Source: Hyparrhenia diplandra (lineage: Eukaryota; Streptophyta; Magnoliopsida; Poales; Poaceae). From it: a DNA stretch of 64,000 nucleotides. The DNA lies in NCBI GenBank assembly GCA_015847255.1, contig JADLZK010010165.1, positions 434,001-498,000 of the forward strand, read 5' to 3'. Below are positions 1 through 12,320 of the stretch, piece by piece (position 1 is the first letter of the stretch; the number at the start of each line of letters is the position of its first letter). A program made the translations under genes and the position numbers. The notes under the pieces are model-generated. The model was not told where the DNA came from, searched no databases, and was given only the letters and a program-made list of their open reading frames with translations.

Positions 1-83
1 ACCCGGACCGGACTGCCTGAAAAGTCGACACACGGGTAGTCAGTGGAGCAGAACTTTTTTTCGAAAGCGTGCTTGTCCATGTA

Positions 84-345
84 CTCCCTCCATACCTAAA
101 AAGCTTAACGTTTAGGGACAAATGACACGGTCTCAGGAAACACAACTTTGACCTCTTGTTATTATAAAAATATTTATCGAAGAGTAATATATGTATACTT
201 TTATGAAAGTATTTTTCAAGACAAGTCTATTCATATAGGTTTCAAATTTGTAAACTCAACAACGTAAAAGTTATTGATTATTTATATTTTCAATGTTTGA
301 TCCAAATCTTATCCTAAGCGTCAAGATTTTTGGATATGGAGGGAT
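84..345. mobile_element. Stowaway-like MITE
   Basis: The left end begins CTCCCTCCATACCTAAAAAG and the right end closes with ATATGGAGGGA, the inverted CTCCCTCC signature of Stowaway (Tc1/mariner) MITEs. A TA dinucleotide flanks both ends (82-83 and about 346-347), matching the family's TA target duplication. The 260-bp interior is AT-rich and has no coding potential. The right boundary is uncertain by 1-2 bp. Confidence 0.75.
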
Positions 346-1033
346 TATATTATATTAAGAGAAGTCATAGTTTTTACAAACCCCACCGTGGCCGATGGCG
401 AAGTTGCCAAAGGTCAAGAAAAAGTGGAGAAAACACTGACACATGAGATCCAAGCGCTGTCTCTTTTGTTGTTGCTCTCACCTCCACGCCACCTCCACGA
501 CTACGCGGAGCAGTAAACTAAGGTGTAACCATGCGCTACGAGTACCGACGACGACAAGCCTGCTCAGGTCCCCAACGGCACGTCCCTGGCGCAGAAATGG
601 CCGGCTGATGAAGCCCATATCTCATTGCTTTTGTTGCACGTACCAGCAGCAGGTTAGCCTAACTTTTCAACTCTGAGACAGTATTAACTGCGCCGAATGA
701 TGAACTTAGTTTAGTTTACAGTGGTGAATGTGGAATGCTGGGATGAATCGATCGTTAAGTAACAGGTTGGTATGACACTGACAGCGTAAGGTATAACACG
801 TACGGTTACATCATATTCACCGGATCGGAGGAGGAGAAGAGCTGCAAGTCAACAAACTGCAAACTCATTCTTCTGAACTCCCGTGTTTTACGTACGGCTA
901 CCAACTGCAAACCGAAATGAAAATCAAAAAAAAAGCTTTGCGTTTTCTCTATGTCCGAAATGAAAATCAACGACTTTTTATCAGTTACTCCTAGCACTAC
1001 CACTCCACTACTGTTCCGCCGCCGTACGTCGGA
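346..1033. other. Intergenic, no supported gene
   Basis: Only short, low-complexity open frames occur here (for example 443-676), with no recognisable domain. The stretch borders the 3' end of the minus-strand gene ending at 1034 and probably contains its 3' UTR. No clear polyadenylation signal could be chosen with confidence. Confidence 0.5.
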
Positions 1034-1435
1034 TCAAACATGCAAGAAACCGGCCTTCGTGGAGATCGATCGAGCTATCCTTGTTCCTGCTCGTCGTGTC
1101 CTCCGACCTCCGACGAGCTCCATCTGGTCGTCGAGGTACTGCTGCAGCAGCCGGAGCCGGAGCCGCCCACCGGTTGTAGTATCATCCATCATCATCATCG
1201 TCCTCTCCTCCGTCCCACGGTCGCCGCCGTCGTCGTTGTAGCAGCAGCCACGCGACGATCTCCTGGTCGCGTTCGCCACCAGCTTCCGCCTCACCCTCAC
1301 GAAGCGGACGGCGGCCACGGCGCAGCAGAGCAGCGGCAGCCAGAGGACTAACAGCGCCAGGACCGCCGGTGCCACCCACAGCGCCACGGCGGCCAAGACC
1401 ACCGCCCGCCACGACGTCGACGGCGCCGGATCCAT
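1034..1435 (-). CDS. Small intronless predicted membrane protein, 133 aa
   Basis: A 133-residue protein starts with MDPAPSTSW at 1435. The longer open frame upstream is lysine/serine-rich leader sequence with a poly-A tract, so the internal ATG was chosen. Residues about 11-45 form a long hydrophobic stretch (VVLAAVALWVAPAVLALLVL, then WLPLLCCAVAAV), enough for one long or two short membrane segments. A basic RFVRVRRK motif follows at once, as expected for a cytosolic flank. The remainder is acidic and methionine-rich, then arginine-rich, and ends SISTKAGFLHV. Strong third-position GC is typical of grass genes. No family is recognised; small proteins of this layout are common and mostly uncharacterised in grasses. 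Function is unknown; it could be a lineage-specific gene or a fortuitous GC-rich frame. Confidence 0.6.
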   Translation of the reverse strand: MDPAPSTSWRAVVLAAVALWVAPAVLALLVLWLPLLCCAVAAVRFVRVRRKLVANATRRSSRGCCYNDDGGDRGTEERTMMMMDDTTTGGRLRLRLLQQYLDDQMELVGGRRTRRAGTRIARSISTKAGFLHV

Positions 1436-2066
1436 CCGAGATCCTTCTTCCCGGCCGGCCGGCCGCCCGGAAGAAAACCGATGATCGATGACACGATCGA
1501 GGCTTTGCTTGCTTGCTGTTGCTTTGCTTGCTGGTTGCTTTGCTTGCACGGTGGGTGAAATGAAATGAAAAGAAAAATGGAATGGATGACAGTCCTGGGC
1601 TTTGCTTCGATCTGGAGTAGTAGAGATTTTTTTTTTTTTTTTTTTCGACTGGTTTGTGCGGTTTTGTGCCCTGTGACTGTGGAATCGAAGTCGAGTAGCG
1701 GCAAAGCTTTCTTTTTTCTCTCGCACGCATAGGCGGAAGGAAGAAAGGCGACGTTGCTTGTGGCTCGATGGCCCCTGCTCGCGCCTTTTGACGTGTCACA
1801 GTCTTGTGATCTTGCTTTGTTGCAGAAGAGAAGGAAAGGAAGGGGATGGATGATATCGCGGACATGGGTGGCACGCCATCTGATTCTATCCATCTTTAGC
1901 CGGCCGGATGGTACCAGTGGCGCAGCCAGAAGGATACAAAGGAGATATATCCTGAACTAGACAAAGTGGGGCGAAAATTAATAGTTGAAACAATCTTGTA
2001 ACGACCCTGACAACAGTGGCCTTATTAGTTATGCTCCTGCTTAATTCGAACCCATCGGCCACAAAC
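1436..2066 (-). promoter_or_regulatory. 5' leader and upstream region of the small membrane protein gene
   Basis: On the minus strand this stretch leads into the ATG at 1435. It contains repeated GCAAGCAAAGCAA motifs (about 1498-1550) and a long A-run (plus-strand T-run near 1626-1645), typical of plant 5' leaders and promoters rather than coding DNA. No convincing TATA box could be assigned. The division between promoter and leader is inferred. Confidence 0.35.
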
Positions 2067-2069
2067 TAA

Positions 2070-2258
2070 GGGCATGTTTGGTTCTACGGGACTAGGGACC
2101 GGTAACTAATTTTGAGTCCCTAAATTACCAAAAACATGGGGTAGGGGTAATTTTTAGTCCCATTAATCCCTATTTCAATAGACTCTTGGAAGAAGGACTA
2201 GAGACTAATTTTAGTATAATTTAGTCCCTAATCCCTAGTCCATGAACCAAACATGCCC
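2070..2258. mobile_element. Tourist-like (PIF/Harbinger) MITE, 189 bp
   Basis: The terminal inverted repeats are exact over 15 bp: GGGCATGTTTGGTTC at the left and GAACCAAACATGCCC at the right. A TAA trinucleotide flanks each side (2067-2069 and 2259-2261), the TWA target duplication of PIF/Harbinger elements. The interior repeats TTAGTCCC-type motifs in both orientations and codes for nothing. Confidence 0.88.
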
Positions 2259-2261
2259 TAA

Positions 2262-3642
2262 CTAACGTAACATGATCGATCCATGCATCATTGTCTACCT
2301 AGTTTCTTTGTTAATCGCACCGCTTTAGCTTAGGACATGTTTCCCCTCTCCACAATGCTAATAGTAATTTTTTTTTTACTTTATAAGCATTTAGTGCTGA
2401 AATAATCAATTACCTAGGCATTAGTAAAATAAGTTATGCATATATGTCGTAGTTTTTTTTATATAAAAAAAATCATGCTGCGGATGGCCAAATGCCCGTG
2501 AATTAATGACCTACTTACCTCTGCTCGGGCTAAAAACAAATGTACAATCGATCGGTTATTTGGGGTTGGCTATTTGTTTTTTCTTATTATTATTAGAATC
2601 GTGCAGGCAGCGAAAGTCACGGCGTAACTTACCAGAGAGAGAGAGAGAGACCGCACGTGGTGTTTCACAGCAAATTGCAGCGCGTCCGTCCGTACGACGG
2701 CATGGGCAACCAGTGAAGAAGAACATGGGGCCGGCCGACCAGAAGCAAAGCATGCACGTACACAAGCGGTGCTGAGTTGTTATTTATTGTACTGTACTGT
2801 ATATGTATGGGCAATGCAATGCAACCAACGACCTTCGTGAACATGTGCGTAGTAAATATGCATCTACCACCCCACCCATACATCATGATGTTTACAACGA
2901 AGTGGCTGGCCTGGGTGGCTGGGTGAGGTCGGGTCAGGTTCGGTTCGGTTCGGTTCGGCCACCAGGTCCACCACCGACCCGACCGCCACTGCATGCGTGT
3001 CCGTGCTGCGAGGGGTCGTCGGGTGGTCGGTGCAGGGTGACGCCACTAGTCCGAAGGGGTTGTTGCTTGTTGGTGACGCACGGTCTGTTCTGTGCCGGTC
3101 GGCGACTGTCCGTTGCCCCGATGCCCCCTGCGCTGCTTTTGGCGGTCCATTGGGCTTTCCGAATCCTCCGAGCCCAAAGTTCCTCCTGGGCTGCCTCATC
3201 TTTGCGTCATGGCCCATGAGAAGGTTGCAGCAGCCTCTCGGCTTCATCAATCATCATCAGAATCAAAACAATTCAGAGCCAGAAAGCAGAGCTTCCGTCG
3301 ATCCTCGCATCCATCGATGGAGATGTATGTATGTACATGTATGATAATGCAGGAACAGAATGTGTGAGACGTACTATACGTACGCACGTGTTGGTGCTTT
3401 CAGCGCTGAAGGCTACATGTATCCAACCCGATGGCCGATCGCGCGCCGATGCTGTTGGGTGGTACCAAACTTAAACTAGGACGGTGTGTATCAGTGCACT
3501 GCAATGATGTGTGCATGGGTCCCCGTGTATGTGTGGAAAATGACGCGACGTAAAACATATACAGACACTATTCGTATATAAGAGCACAACCTAGGTAGTG
3601 TACTATGTAGAGACAACGAAATAGTAGCCTAGCCGATACACT
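2262..3642. other. Intergenic, microsatellites only
   Basis: No gene is supported. Visible structure: an (AG)n tract at 2634-2650, a short (CGGTT)n run near 2938-2958, and GC-rich sequence at 2900-3200 in which open frames exist on both strands but none has domain character. Confidence 0.5.
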
Positions 3643-3684
3643 TGTTCCACACTTATTTCATCACCTGTTCCACACTTATTTCAT
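3643..3684. repeat. Short tandem duplication, 23-bp period
   Basis: The 19-mer TGTTCCACACTTATTTCAT occurs at 3643-3661 and again at 3666-3684. It lies immediately left of the proposed Helitron terminus. Confidence 0.8.
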
Positions 3685-3688
3685 TATA

Positions 3689-4470
3689 CTAGTTAAATGT
3701 AGGTGCGTGGCTAGGGGGTAACTAAATTTTATATAAAAAAAATAGATCGTATGATAAGATAATAATACTATAAAATTAAACAATGATATTAAAGTGATAT
3801 TTAGTCCAAATAAGTTTTCGTGAAGGTAACACAATCGATCATGCATATAACACCACCGTATAGAGTCGATAAACCATTTGGAAATACCTAGGAATATCAA
3901 CAAATATGACGTTAGTTAAATAATATTTATACAATATAAATTAAATTAAAAATACATTGTATGCGTTAGTAATCCTTTATTACCTCACCTATTGCCTTAG
4001 AACCTCCTTCCATACAATATTCTTCGTGAAAATCTCATCAACCGTTGGGGTTTTCTTATCCTTACCTTTTTTTTTTTTCTTGTTGCATTCTTTTTTTTTT
4101 CAATGCCACTATTTCTAACATTTTTATTCTCCATCTTTTTGGCCTCCTCCCGTGCGTCCCGCATTAGGCGGGAGGGCGAGGATCTTGATATTTTCTCTTG
4201 GCGTGACTCTAGACATCGCAACATATAAGCGACCGTGAGAGAACACCGGTGCTTGGGCGGATACACACCCACGTTCGGGATAGTTTGGCCCCGTGACTTG
4301 TTGACCGTCATGGCGGCTTAGCCCGATAGGAAACCGCTTCCTCTTAAACTCGAAGCGGGAACATCTCATCGGATGGGCATAGGGGTATTCGAGGAAGGAA
4401 TACCCGCTTCCCAAAGATATCTTGCCCGCCACAATTTCAGCGTTGATTGTATTTCTTGAGATGCTGATTC
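3689..4470 (-). mobile_element. Helitron remnant
   Basis: A degenerate PIF1-type helicase fragment is encoded on the minus strand at about 4150-4460. Downstream of it on that strand the sequence ends ...CACGCACCTACATTTAACTAG followed by T, which fits a Helitron 3' terminus (CTRR before a T). The usual GC-rich terminal hairpin is not convincing, so the boundary at 3689 is tentative. The 5' end was not found. The element is truncated and inactive. Confidence 0.5.
4150..4460 (-). pseudogene. Helitron PIF1-like helicase, C-terminal fragment (frameshifted)
   Basis: Pieces of the C-terminal end of the Helitron Rep/helicase are recognisable in more than one minus-strand frame. One frame has the block MTVNKSRGQTIPNVGVY (from about 4311), the helicase motif that precedes the end of the protein. 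Another frame has PVFSHGRLYVAMSRVTPREN followed by IKIL (about 4250-4180), the final conserved motif VFSHGQLYVALSRVT. Upstream pieces NAEIVAGK and FEFKRKRFPIGLS match the region just before. At least one frameshift separates these blocks. In intact elements the enzyme unwinds DNA during rolling-circle transposition; this copy cannot make it. Confidence 0.75.
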
Positions 4471-5902
4471 GCCTCGCATGCCGAGGCGGAGCGACGAGCA
4501 GGCGGCGAGGTGAGGGAGATGGCGATGGCGGTTCCTTGGGGGCGAGAAATTGATTGGAAAAAAAAACAAACCCGAAAAGTGATACAGTACCTGTCACATC
4601 AAATCTCTTGACGCATGCATGGGCACTAAATGTAGGTAAACAAAAAAAAAAAAAAAATTGCATAGTTTGACTGAAAAGTGCGAGACGAATCTTTTAAACC
4701 TAGTTAGTCCACGATAGGACAATAACTACCAAATACAAATGGAAAGTGCTACAAAGAGCGAACCCAAAAATATTTCACCAACTAAACACACCCTCACTCC
4801 AAATTCAGTATGAAACTGATAAGTTAGCAGCCTATAACTTTTCTCACCAAGGACCACTGTGGTTGTAGCTAGTGTCCTCCCTGCATAACAAAACAAAACA
4901 AAAAGAAACAGACATTATTCACAGATACAAAGGAACTTATGCATGTCTGAATTGTTCTACAATATATTTATATAATTGCAAATGAATTACATTACCAATA
5001 AAAAAGCTTCCCTCAATTACCATGGACCATGGACTGTTTCAATGCAACACTCTATCTATGTGATCATTGTAAAAGCTTACTGGAAACAAAAGAAAAACTT
5101 TGGTAGCTATATCCCCAAACAAATCTAAGCAGTCCACTACATTGAGCTTATTTTCATGTTGCCTATAATCATAGTTGTTTGTTACCGGTAACACCAAGAG
5201 AGACAGTATAATAATCTCTACAGCAGGACCACCTTTGAAAAGGGACAATTAATTTTTAATCTAATTATCAACAGAGATTTGAAAGGTCCTACACTGTTCT
5301 TAACCTGGACACCTAAATTTTTATCTCATTAACAACAGAGATTTTAAAAGGGACACCTGACAACTATCCTCCTCCTGATGCTAGGTATTCTAGTTGATAG
5401 ATTGAACAAATGACAAAACAGCTAGTCAATGAATTAACCAAACAAATGAATATATTATTCAATCCAAAGGGCCATTGGAACAACATGTGACTTGGAAAAT
5501 CAAATCAGAGAGGCTAGGAGAAACACTGCTGCCGTGTTTTACTACAGAACACTACAGGAGCCTCTCGAGGAGGGATCAAGTCCGATCTAGCCTGAAACGG
5601 TGAGCACCCCTACTGCTACTTTCGGACAGAGAAACGGATCACAACAACCGAGCACGAACAGACAACGCAAACCAAAAGCACTCGATTCATGACACAAACC
5701 AAATCCAACTACCACGAAATTAAGTCCATATAAATTTAGGGCAACAAGGGGGCGATTCTAACGAAATCAACGCTCAAAGTTTGGTCGATCCATAGGAAAT
5801 TCAGATCACAACCGGACAAAAATTTGGGGAGAAAAACAAGAAAGCAAAGAACAAAATCAAAGCATCAAAATTAAAACCCTAGAGGGCATGAGGAGGGATT
5901 GG
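4471..5902. other. Intergenic, nothing recognised
   Basis: AT-rich sequence with scattered poly-A motifs. No open frame with domain character, no inverted repeats and no known element ends were seen. Confidence 0.5.
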
Positions 5903-6218
5903 GCCTCTGTTGATATTTCTTACACGATCCCAATTAGGAAGGCGAAAGAAATATATATGGGATATCTATCTAATCATGTTAGCTTGGATATGGGATTAAC
6001 CTCATGATCCAACAAAGCGGAGTTAGGCGGTGTTAGTAGTGGGGTGTAAACTTAGTATCATTATCCATAGTGGAATTAATCTCACGGGATATGTACTCAA
6101 GGTATACCACTCATCTCTAGGCATTACCTATACATTAGTCTGTCACCCTAGCAATAACGCTCAAAGAAATGCGAGACATGGTATTTGTTGATAGGCCTTG
6201 ATAAAAGAATGAACATGA

Positions 6219-6241
6219 TATCTCGCAAGCGCCACGAGATA
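6219..6241 (-). other. Conserved LTR hairpin, copy 1
   Basis: Seven-bp perfect stem TATCTCG / CGAGATA around the loop CAAGCGCCA (plus-strand reading). The same loop with a different but still paired stem is found in the LTRs at 12.3 and 28.4 kb. See the findings. Confidence 0.7.
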
Positions 6242-7215
6242 GAAATACCAATTGTAGCACTTCACCGGGAGTAATCCAGGTATCGTATTTATATTTTACC
6301 ACAGGGAAGGGAGTCTATGGAAAGTAGAGAGAAAGGATATCTAATGATTTAAGATTGTGATTTATTTATGAGATCCACTTACGGTAGTGTAATGCAGAGT
6401 AGCCATATGCATCCAACATTACTCAACAGGATAAGTCACAAGATAAAGATAATTATATAAATGATAAATACCCAAGTCTAAGATCATCATATGCCACTAG
6501 TATCATACGAGCAATTAGCATGTTATAGAAAGAATAGAAAGAATATTCCTAAGATACTCCTAATCATATGTCAATGAATACTACAATTAGTGCAATATAT
6601 CTAGCTATCATGGTAAGGTTGGATTACTTCTACACATGGCAAACATTACCAATAACAACCAAGGACAAAACTTGATCATTACCGTAATTATAAACTCGAC
6701 TAGTCCGACATTCGGAGGGTGGATTCCAAAGGACTCAACAGGACTGTCACTCCCGCGATCTACCACACGGCCCGGAATGTAGGGTGCAATTGCAGATAAA
6801 CGTTGTATAAACACCACGTTTACACATTGCTTATCACCCACATATTGATCATCTATATGGATGCTATACAATTCCATGCATAAAATATAAAGCAATCTTA
6901 CTAAACTAAACATATAATCATAGCATGCATAAACACATAACAATAAGAATATAATAATTATATAGATCAAAGCCATAACAATAGTGTATCAATAATAATA
7001 CTTACAGATCGAATCCAAGAGCGAAGAACAATGCTCTTGCTATTGCTTGACTATCAGGAACTCAAGATGAACTTGATCTTGAACTAGAACTAACTAGTTA
7101 GCTAGCTACTTCTAATATGATAAACTAGGGCTTAGGTCTAGACTTGGCTGGACTTGATGGGTATGAGTTGAATATTGATAATGAATTGTTCTTAGCCCTG
7201 GGGTCAGCTGGTCTT

Positions 7216-7224
7216 CTTATATAA
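7216..7224 (-). promoter_or_regulatory. LTR TATA box (D1)
   Basis: The minus strand reads TTATATAAG in a GC-richer setting, the expected position and form of an LTR promoter. It sets the transcription direction of the LTR as minus. Confidence 0.5.
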
Positions 7225-7681
7225 CACTTGGCGATGAACGTGAACCCTTGGATCAAACCGACCTTCAACAACGGTGTAGATACAACCTCAATGTCGGTAG
7301 TAAACCGACCTAGAAAGGAGAGGCTGACAGGTGGGACCCACCTGGCGGCCGGCCTAAATGGGCCTGGCGGCCGCCAGGGTGTCTTGCCACCTTGGCTTCC
7401 CATTTGTTCTGGTGTCCTCTGGTATCTTCTAGAATGTTTTAGTCCACTTTTCGGGTTGAGTTACTTCACGGTCAAGTCTTGTCATCATATGTCTTGTATA
7501 TTCCGGAACTTTCTCCATTCTTCTCTGCATTTATCTATCAAGTCCCTGAAAAGTCACAGAATACCAAAACTCGTGGAATTATGTTAGTTAGACCCCTAGA
7601 CTTATGTTGGTCTTTAACTTGAGCCCTTATTTCATGTTATTTAACTTATAAAATTATACTATAACAGGTGTCAACAGCCTC

Positions 7682-8449
7682 CTCTTCCCACTCAAAAATC
7701 ACAGGTTCCAATCTCAGATCACACACACGAATTTCTCCATATGTGGACCTCTCTCAAACAACCCTAAAGGAAGAAGAAAATCTGCGGTAAAAACTTAGAA
7801 GCACTGACCCGGAGAATGCTCCACGATCGACACGTTGTCCTACACCCAACGACCCCTCCCCACGGCTTCTTTGCTGCTGCGGCGGCAAAGGCGAGGACGA
7901 ACGGGAAGAGATCCGGCCTTCTTGCCGTCGGCAGTGCGAGCAGGAATGGGAGGAGATCCGGCCAAACAAGACAAAGAGCGGAAAGGTGCGGGGGAGAGCG
8001 AGGTTTTAGGGCAGGTGCGAGACCGGGGGACAGGCGACACGATCACCAGAGTTGTTTCCTTCCGCTACACGTGATTTCCTTCTGGGATTCACGGGCTTCC
8101 CGGCCTCTTATTTTTACGTGATTCAGTCAGAGGAGGCTATAGGCAGGTGCGGTTTTTATTGAAATTTCCTCCTTGCTATTTTGATCGCATGGACATGCAG
8201 GATGAGTCCGCGGTGGATTGTTTCGCTTGAGGCAGGCTGGAAGTACTAACTCATTTGTCGCACCAAAAATTGTCTCCTCTTTGTTCTTTTTATGTTGTAG
8301 AGATATATAGATTTCAATTTCTTCAGAGTTTCACTTCTCCCTTTTCCGGGACTAAAAGAAATTCAAATTTTTGCAGTTTCTTGTACGCATCATATGCTTC
8401 TTTCCTCCTCTTCTTCTACGACTCGGAACCCACTTCTCCTCATCTATAA
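7682..8449. other. GC-rich intergenic segment
   Basis: At 7810-8040 the sequence is purine/GC-rich with several overlapping short frames and a repeated GGAGATCCGGCC-type motif (about 7906 and 7950). It resembles a 5' leader or first exon, but no start, splice site or domain can be supported. Confidence 0.4.
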
Positions 8450-8830
8450 AAGCAACTCGAACAGTTTTGCAAACTTGGTTTGCATTCTTTAAATTTGTCA
8501 AAAACATGAAAAAGTGGTCTCTAACAGTTTCGCAATTTGGATTGGCATTTTGGGTAACTTGGCATAAACCATCCTCAACTTGGCAAATATGTCAAGCTGG
8601 GAGGGACTTGGCAAATCCTCTCCTTGCTTGCATGTTGCGTATTGAGCGTGAAAATAAAATCATCTTCCTACTTGCATGCTCCATATTACCTTTTTTTTTT
8701 TCTTTTTGCCAAACTAAATTTGCAAAACTATTGGAGAACCACGCTTTTTTTTTCACTTTGCATATATTTTTGTAACCTGGCAAATCACAACTTTTGCCAA
8801 GTATATTTTGCAAAATTGTGGGAGATGCTC
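8450..8830. mobile_element. Degenerate Tourist/Harbinger-like MITE
   Basis: The right end ATTTTGCAAAATTGTGGGAG then ATGCTC carries the GAGCATCTCCxACA...TTTTGC terminus seen in many grass MITEs. The left end AAGCAACTCGAACAGTTTTG is a decayed version of the same terminus in inverse orientation. TAA lies on both sides (8447-8449, 8831-8833). The interior repeats AACTTGG and GGCAAA motifs. The left terminus is poor, so the start could be off by a few bases. Confidence 0.5.
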
Positions 8831-8833
8831 TAA

Positions 8834-11800
8834 AGTTACATGTCTTTGCTTTTGTAGCAGCGAACGACGCCCATGATATATGCTGGTCGTCATTCTGAAT
8901 GACAAGATGTCTCGTATCCTGGGAAATTAAAATCGGATAGGATAGAATTCAGACTTATCCATATCACCTTTAATTTAGCCTTGACAAATTAGACTAAACC
9001 CACTCATCAAGGCAAAACAAGTTTTCCTTTTTTATTTTTTCAATCAGATTAGATGTGAAAAAAGTCTTACAAAAGCAGCATATTGATGTTAATTTGTGGT
9101 TCTCGATGCAACAACATTCTAAGAGATGTATCTAGTTTTGCTAATAAAATCTGTACATCGGTACCAAATGAACACGATCCGAGTCCACTTATGGTGCAGC
9201 TCTAATACCAAGACCCCATATTCTTTTTATTCCGAATCTCCCATACAGTTTTGTGGGGTCACTTTTTTGAACACAACACAAACATTAGTTATCAAAAGCT
9301 GAGGATCCTACTTTCATTTGACATGTGGGGCCTTTTTCATATTTTAGCAATGACAGTTTATTTTTAGTTTTTCTATTTCCTCTGTTTTCTCCGTCCACAT
9401 TTCCCCTCACTAGTGGCCAATGATTGGGTGTGACCACGTGGGTGTGAGGCTGGCCAGAACTTGCGAACGTGTAAGCTATGGTCGGTGATGCAACCAGATC
9501 TATGACCAAGGAGTGGGGTGGTTGCCAAAGAAAATACCGGAGCTTGCGAACTTGGTCGAGATTGACATCGATCCCAGAGCTAGTTGGCTGCCAAAGGTCT
9601 TGCGACATTTAGGGAAGAACAGATGAAGGGTGGTCATTACTTGGGTCTAGTTAGAGGTTGTGCTCAAGGGAGATCAATCGGTGGTGAGAAGATGCATGGG
9701 TGTAGGTAGAGATCTAGCTAAGAGCCCTGATCTAGCTAGTAAGAAAATAGGAAACAGGCTTGTTGGAGGAGAGGCGTAAGAGATCGAGAAACTGGTTTTG
9801 GATGGCTGGGAAGGCAAATCTAGTTGTCAAAAATGAATAAATAATAGTGGGGACAGAGGCAGGAGTCTATGCAAGTCGGGTGAAAAAGCGAAAAACAGTG
9901 ACCTCAAGGTTAGCAGTGAGCTTATATATAGGAATGAAGGCCCGTGGAAGGAGGATTTGAGGGCCTTATGTTTTTTTTTTTGAGCTGAAGTATAAATATC
10001 CTATTGGAGTTTGATTTTAATTTAGTCCCTCGATCCTTAAGATAGGATATGTATAGGGCCCTATTCCTTGCTCTACCCACAATCAAATACGGCATGCCGA
10101 CACTTTGAAACACAAGTCCTGTGCATGTGTGCATGATGAGTACATGCATCATGACACAGACATATATTATATATGCATCTTGCATTTGGTACTCTGTTCG
10201 CATCTAGAGGAATGAACGTGATACTATATACATGATGGACCGTAACCAAAGTCATGTACCGTGCGGCATGCATGATGGGATCATGTGGCTGATCACCCAT
10301 GCATCGACCAATTCGATCAGAAAAAGGTGGCGTTGGTTAGGAGCATATATATTATAGAGAGGGAAAAGTTGGTGAAAGATTAGTTTGAGATGTGGGACAT
10401 TTAGAACCTTTATTTATTTGTTCATTCTTTATCATCAGTACGTGCTCTTGGCCGGCGGACCGGCTTATGTTGCTGCCCACCCATGTTAATACGTACTGTC
10501 TTGTACTGTGGCTTGTCACGCAAATGCAACAACTATGTGGGCCAGCAAAGGGCAGCATGTGTCGATCGAAAGAGCAACATGAGTTGAAAAACTGTTGGTA
10601 TAGTATATGATTATGATCATGCAATGGATCGGGAATCGGATGCATTTATTGGGTCGTCCTAGCGCCGTCGTTTCTAATGTCATATGTGAATAATCTTAAG
10701 GACTTCTTTAGAACGCAGGAACTTCACAGGAATTGTATTGAAATCAATTTATTTTTATACAGGAAAAATGCACCCACAATCCAAAAGGGGCCCTACTTTG
10801 TTGGTCACATCTAGTATTTCAAAAAATATATTTCAAATGCAAAACCCAACTATATTTTGCAAATGCAAAGCTACTTTACGAAGGAACTGGCCGGCAGAAT
10901 TCTATATGCATACAAGTCGTCATTGCATACAAGTCGTTATTCTTACCTGCCAAGTCACGTATATATAGTAACATGCACCCACATGAACCAACCTTCATCC
11001 ATCCAGGATATATATTATCTATGATATATATCCACCACCAACCTTGGCATATTGCACGCTGCCTTTGTAACCGAGATCCACTAACCGTCCGTTGGTCTGT
11101 AAAAGAACAAAGCTGCAGAGTTCGATCGTCAACTAACTCTTTTTGCATCGCTCAGGCACTGTCACAACTACCAAAAATATTTACCAAGAGATGGACAAAA
11201 GTGATTAACCGAGGCGATACGAGAAGTATGTGTACACGAGTTTTGTCAGAAATGAACGGAGAAGTACCGAGAGACGTGCGTGCATGGGCGCAAAGAAGAC
11301 GAAGAGCAACCGCCACGCCATGGTCGTCGACGACGGGTCCAACCGCGCCGGCCAGTCCCGATCCACCCATGTGCTTCTGGCGATCGATCGATACAGAGCA
11401 GAACAACCCGCTCCTGCTGAAAGACAGAAAACATGTTAACATCTGTGATGACCCATGCATATAAATGCATCATTAAGATGTATATAGAGACAGAAATAAT
11501 CCATGATGGATTTAATAATTACAAGGTAATTTGATGTGGATGTCATAAAAGGCGTACTTGCTTTGTTACACGTTTTGGACTATATTTTATTTTGTAACAA
11601 CTGATGAGAGAGTATCCAATATACTTTCCTGTGTTGTTGTTTTTTGCGGATAGCCCCCAAACTTTTACTTATTTTTCTTTTAGATTTTTCTTAAGTGGCT
11701 ATTTATTGTATATTTACATTTTTTTAATTTCTTAATTACTCAGCAGGTATTTGAAACTCGCATTGGATATTCCTCAACAATTGTGTATAAACAAATAAAT

Positions 11801-12315
11801 TAGCAACCAAACATACCTAATGGTCAAAGTTCCCAAAGGAGAAAAAACCATTTACCTTAGGAAATATCTATGTTAAACTTTAAACCCTAGATGTAGACTT
11901 GGTCCAGACCAAGTATTAGTTATCAGTTAGATCCACCACTTTATAATTGATGAGTTTTCTAGTTAAATTAATTAATTTGAAGTCTCAACTATGTGTTTTA
12001 AGTGAAGACGTTAAAATATATATTTTCCAAATGACGATGTGGACATGGTCAACACCAAAGTTATAGTGGTACATCTTTATAGTTGATGACTTTTTTTTTT
12101 TTTTTATTTACGTTTTCATTTGGATTCTCAAATATGTGTTTTAACTTAAGACATTTTGAAATTTAAACTTTAGAATTCTAAATGATCTTGGATGTGGGCA
12201 TGGTTAACACCAAAGTTATTGTGATCGATGCAATATGCACTATTATAGTTGACAAGTGATCCTTTACACCCGTTTGGATGTAGATATTGGTGCTTGGAAT
12301 TGGTATTGGAACTAG
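8834..12315. other. Intergenic, about 3.5 kb without a supported gene
   Basis: Open frames here (for example 10973-11464) lack domains and overlap on both strands. CATGCAT-rich sequence occurs at 10080-10300. At about 12000-12260 there are two diverged copies, with a period near 154 bp, of a unit containing CAACACCAAAGTTAT; these resemble repeats elsewhere in the window (18.0, 53.5 and 62 kb). Nothing else was recognised. Confidence 0.45.
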
Positions 12316-12320
12316 GTTTT

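Larger units (their letters stand above)
5908..7676 (-). mobile_element. Solo LTR, gypsy-like family (copy D1)
   Basis: The 1769-bp unit starts TGTTGATATTTCTTA and ends GGTGTCAACA, so it has TG...CA ends and a TGTTGA/TCAACA short inverted repeat. The 5-bp target duplication GCCTC is perfect (5903-5907 and 7677-7681), which shows insertion followed by recombination to a solo LTR. A minus-strand TATA box at 7216-7224 gives the orientation. Related copies lie at 12321, 28363, 30058, 36034 and 37392. Confidence 0.88.

Noticed and set aside
443..676. 77-codon plus-strand frame starting MRSKRCLFCCCSH
   Set aside because: Short, no domain, serine/threonine/arginine-rich by composition; no promoter or splice context.
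10973..11464. 163-codon plus-strand frame
   Set aside because: Overlaps equally long minus-strand frames, no domain, no coding bias visible.
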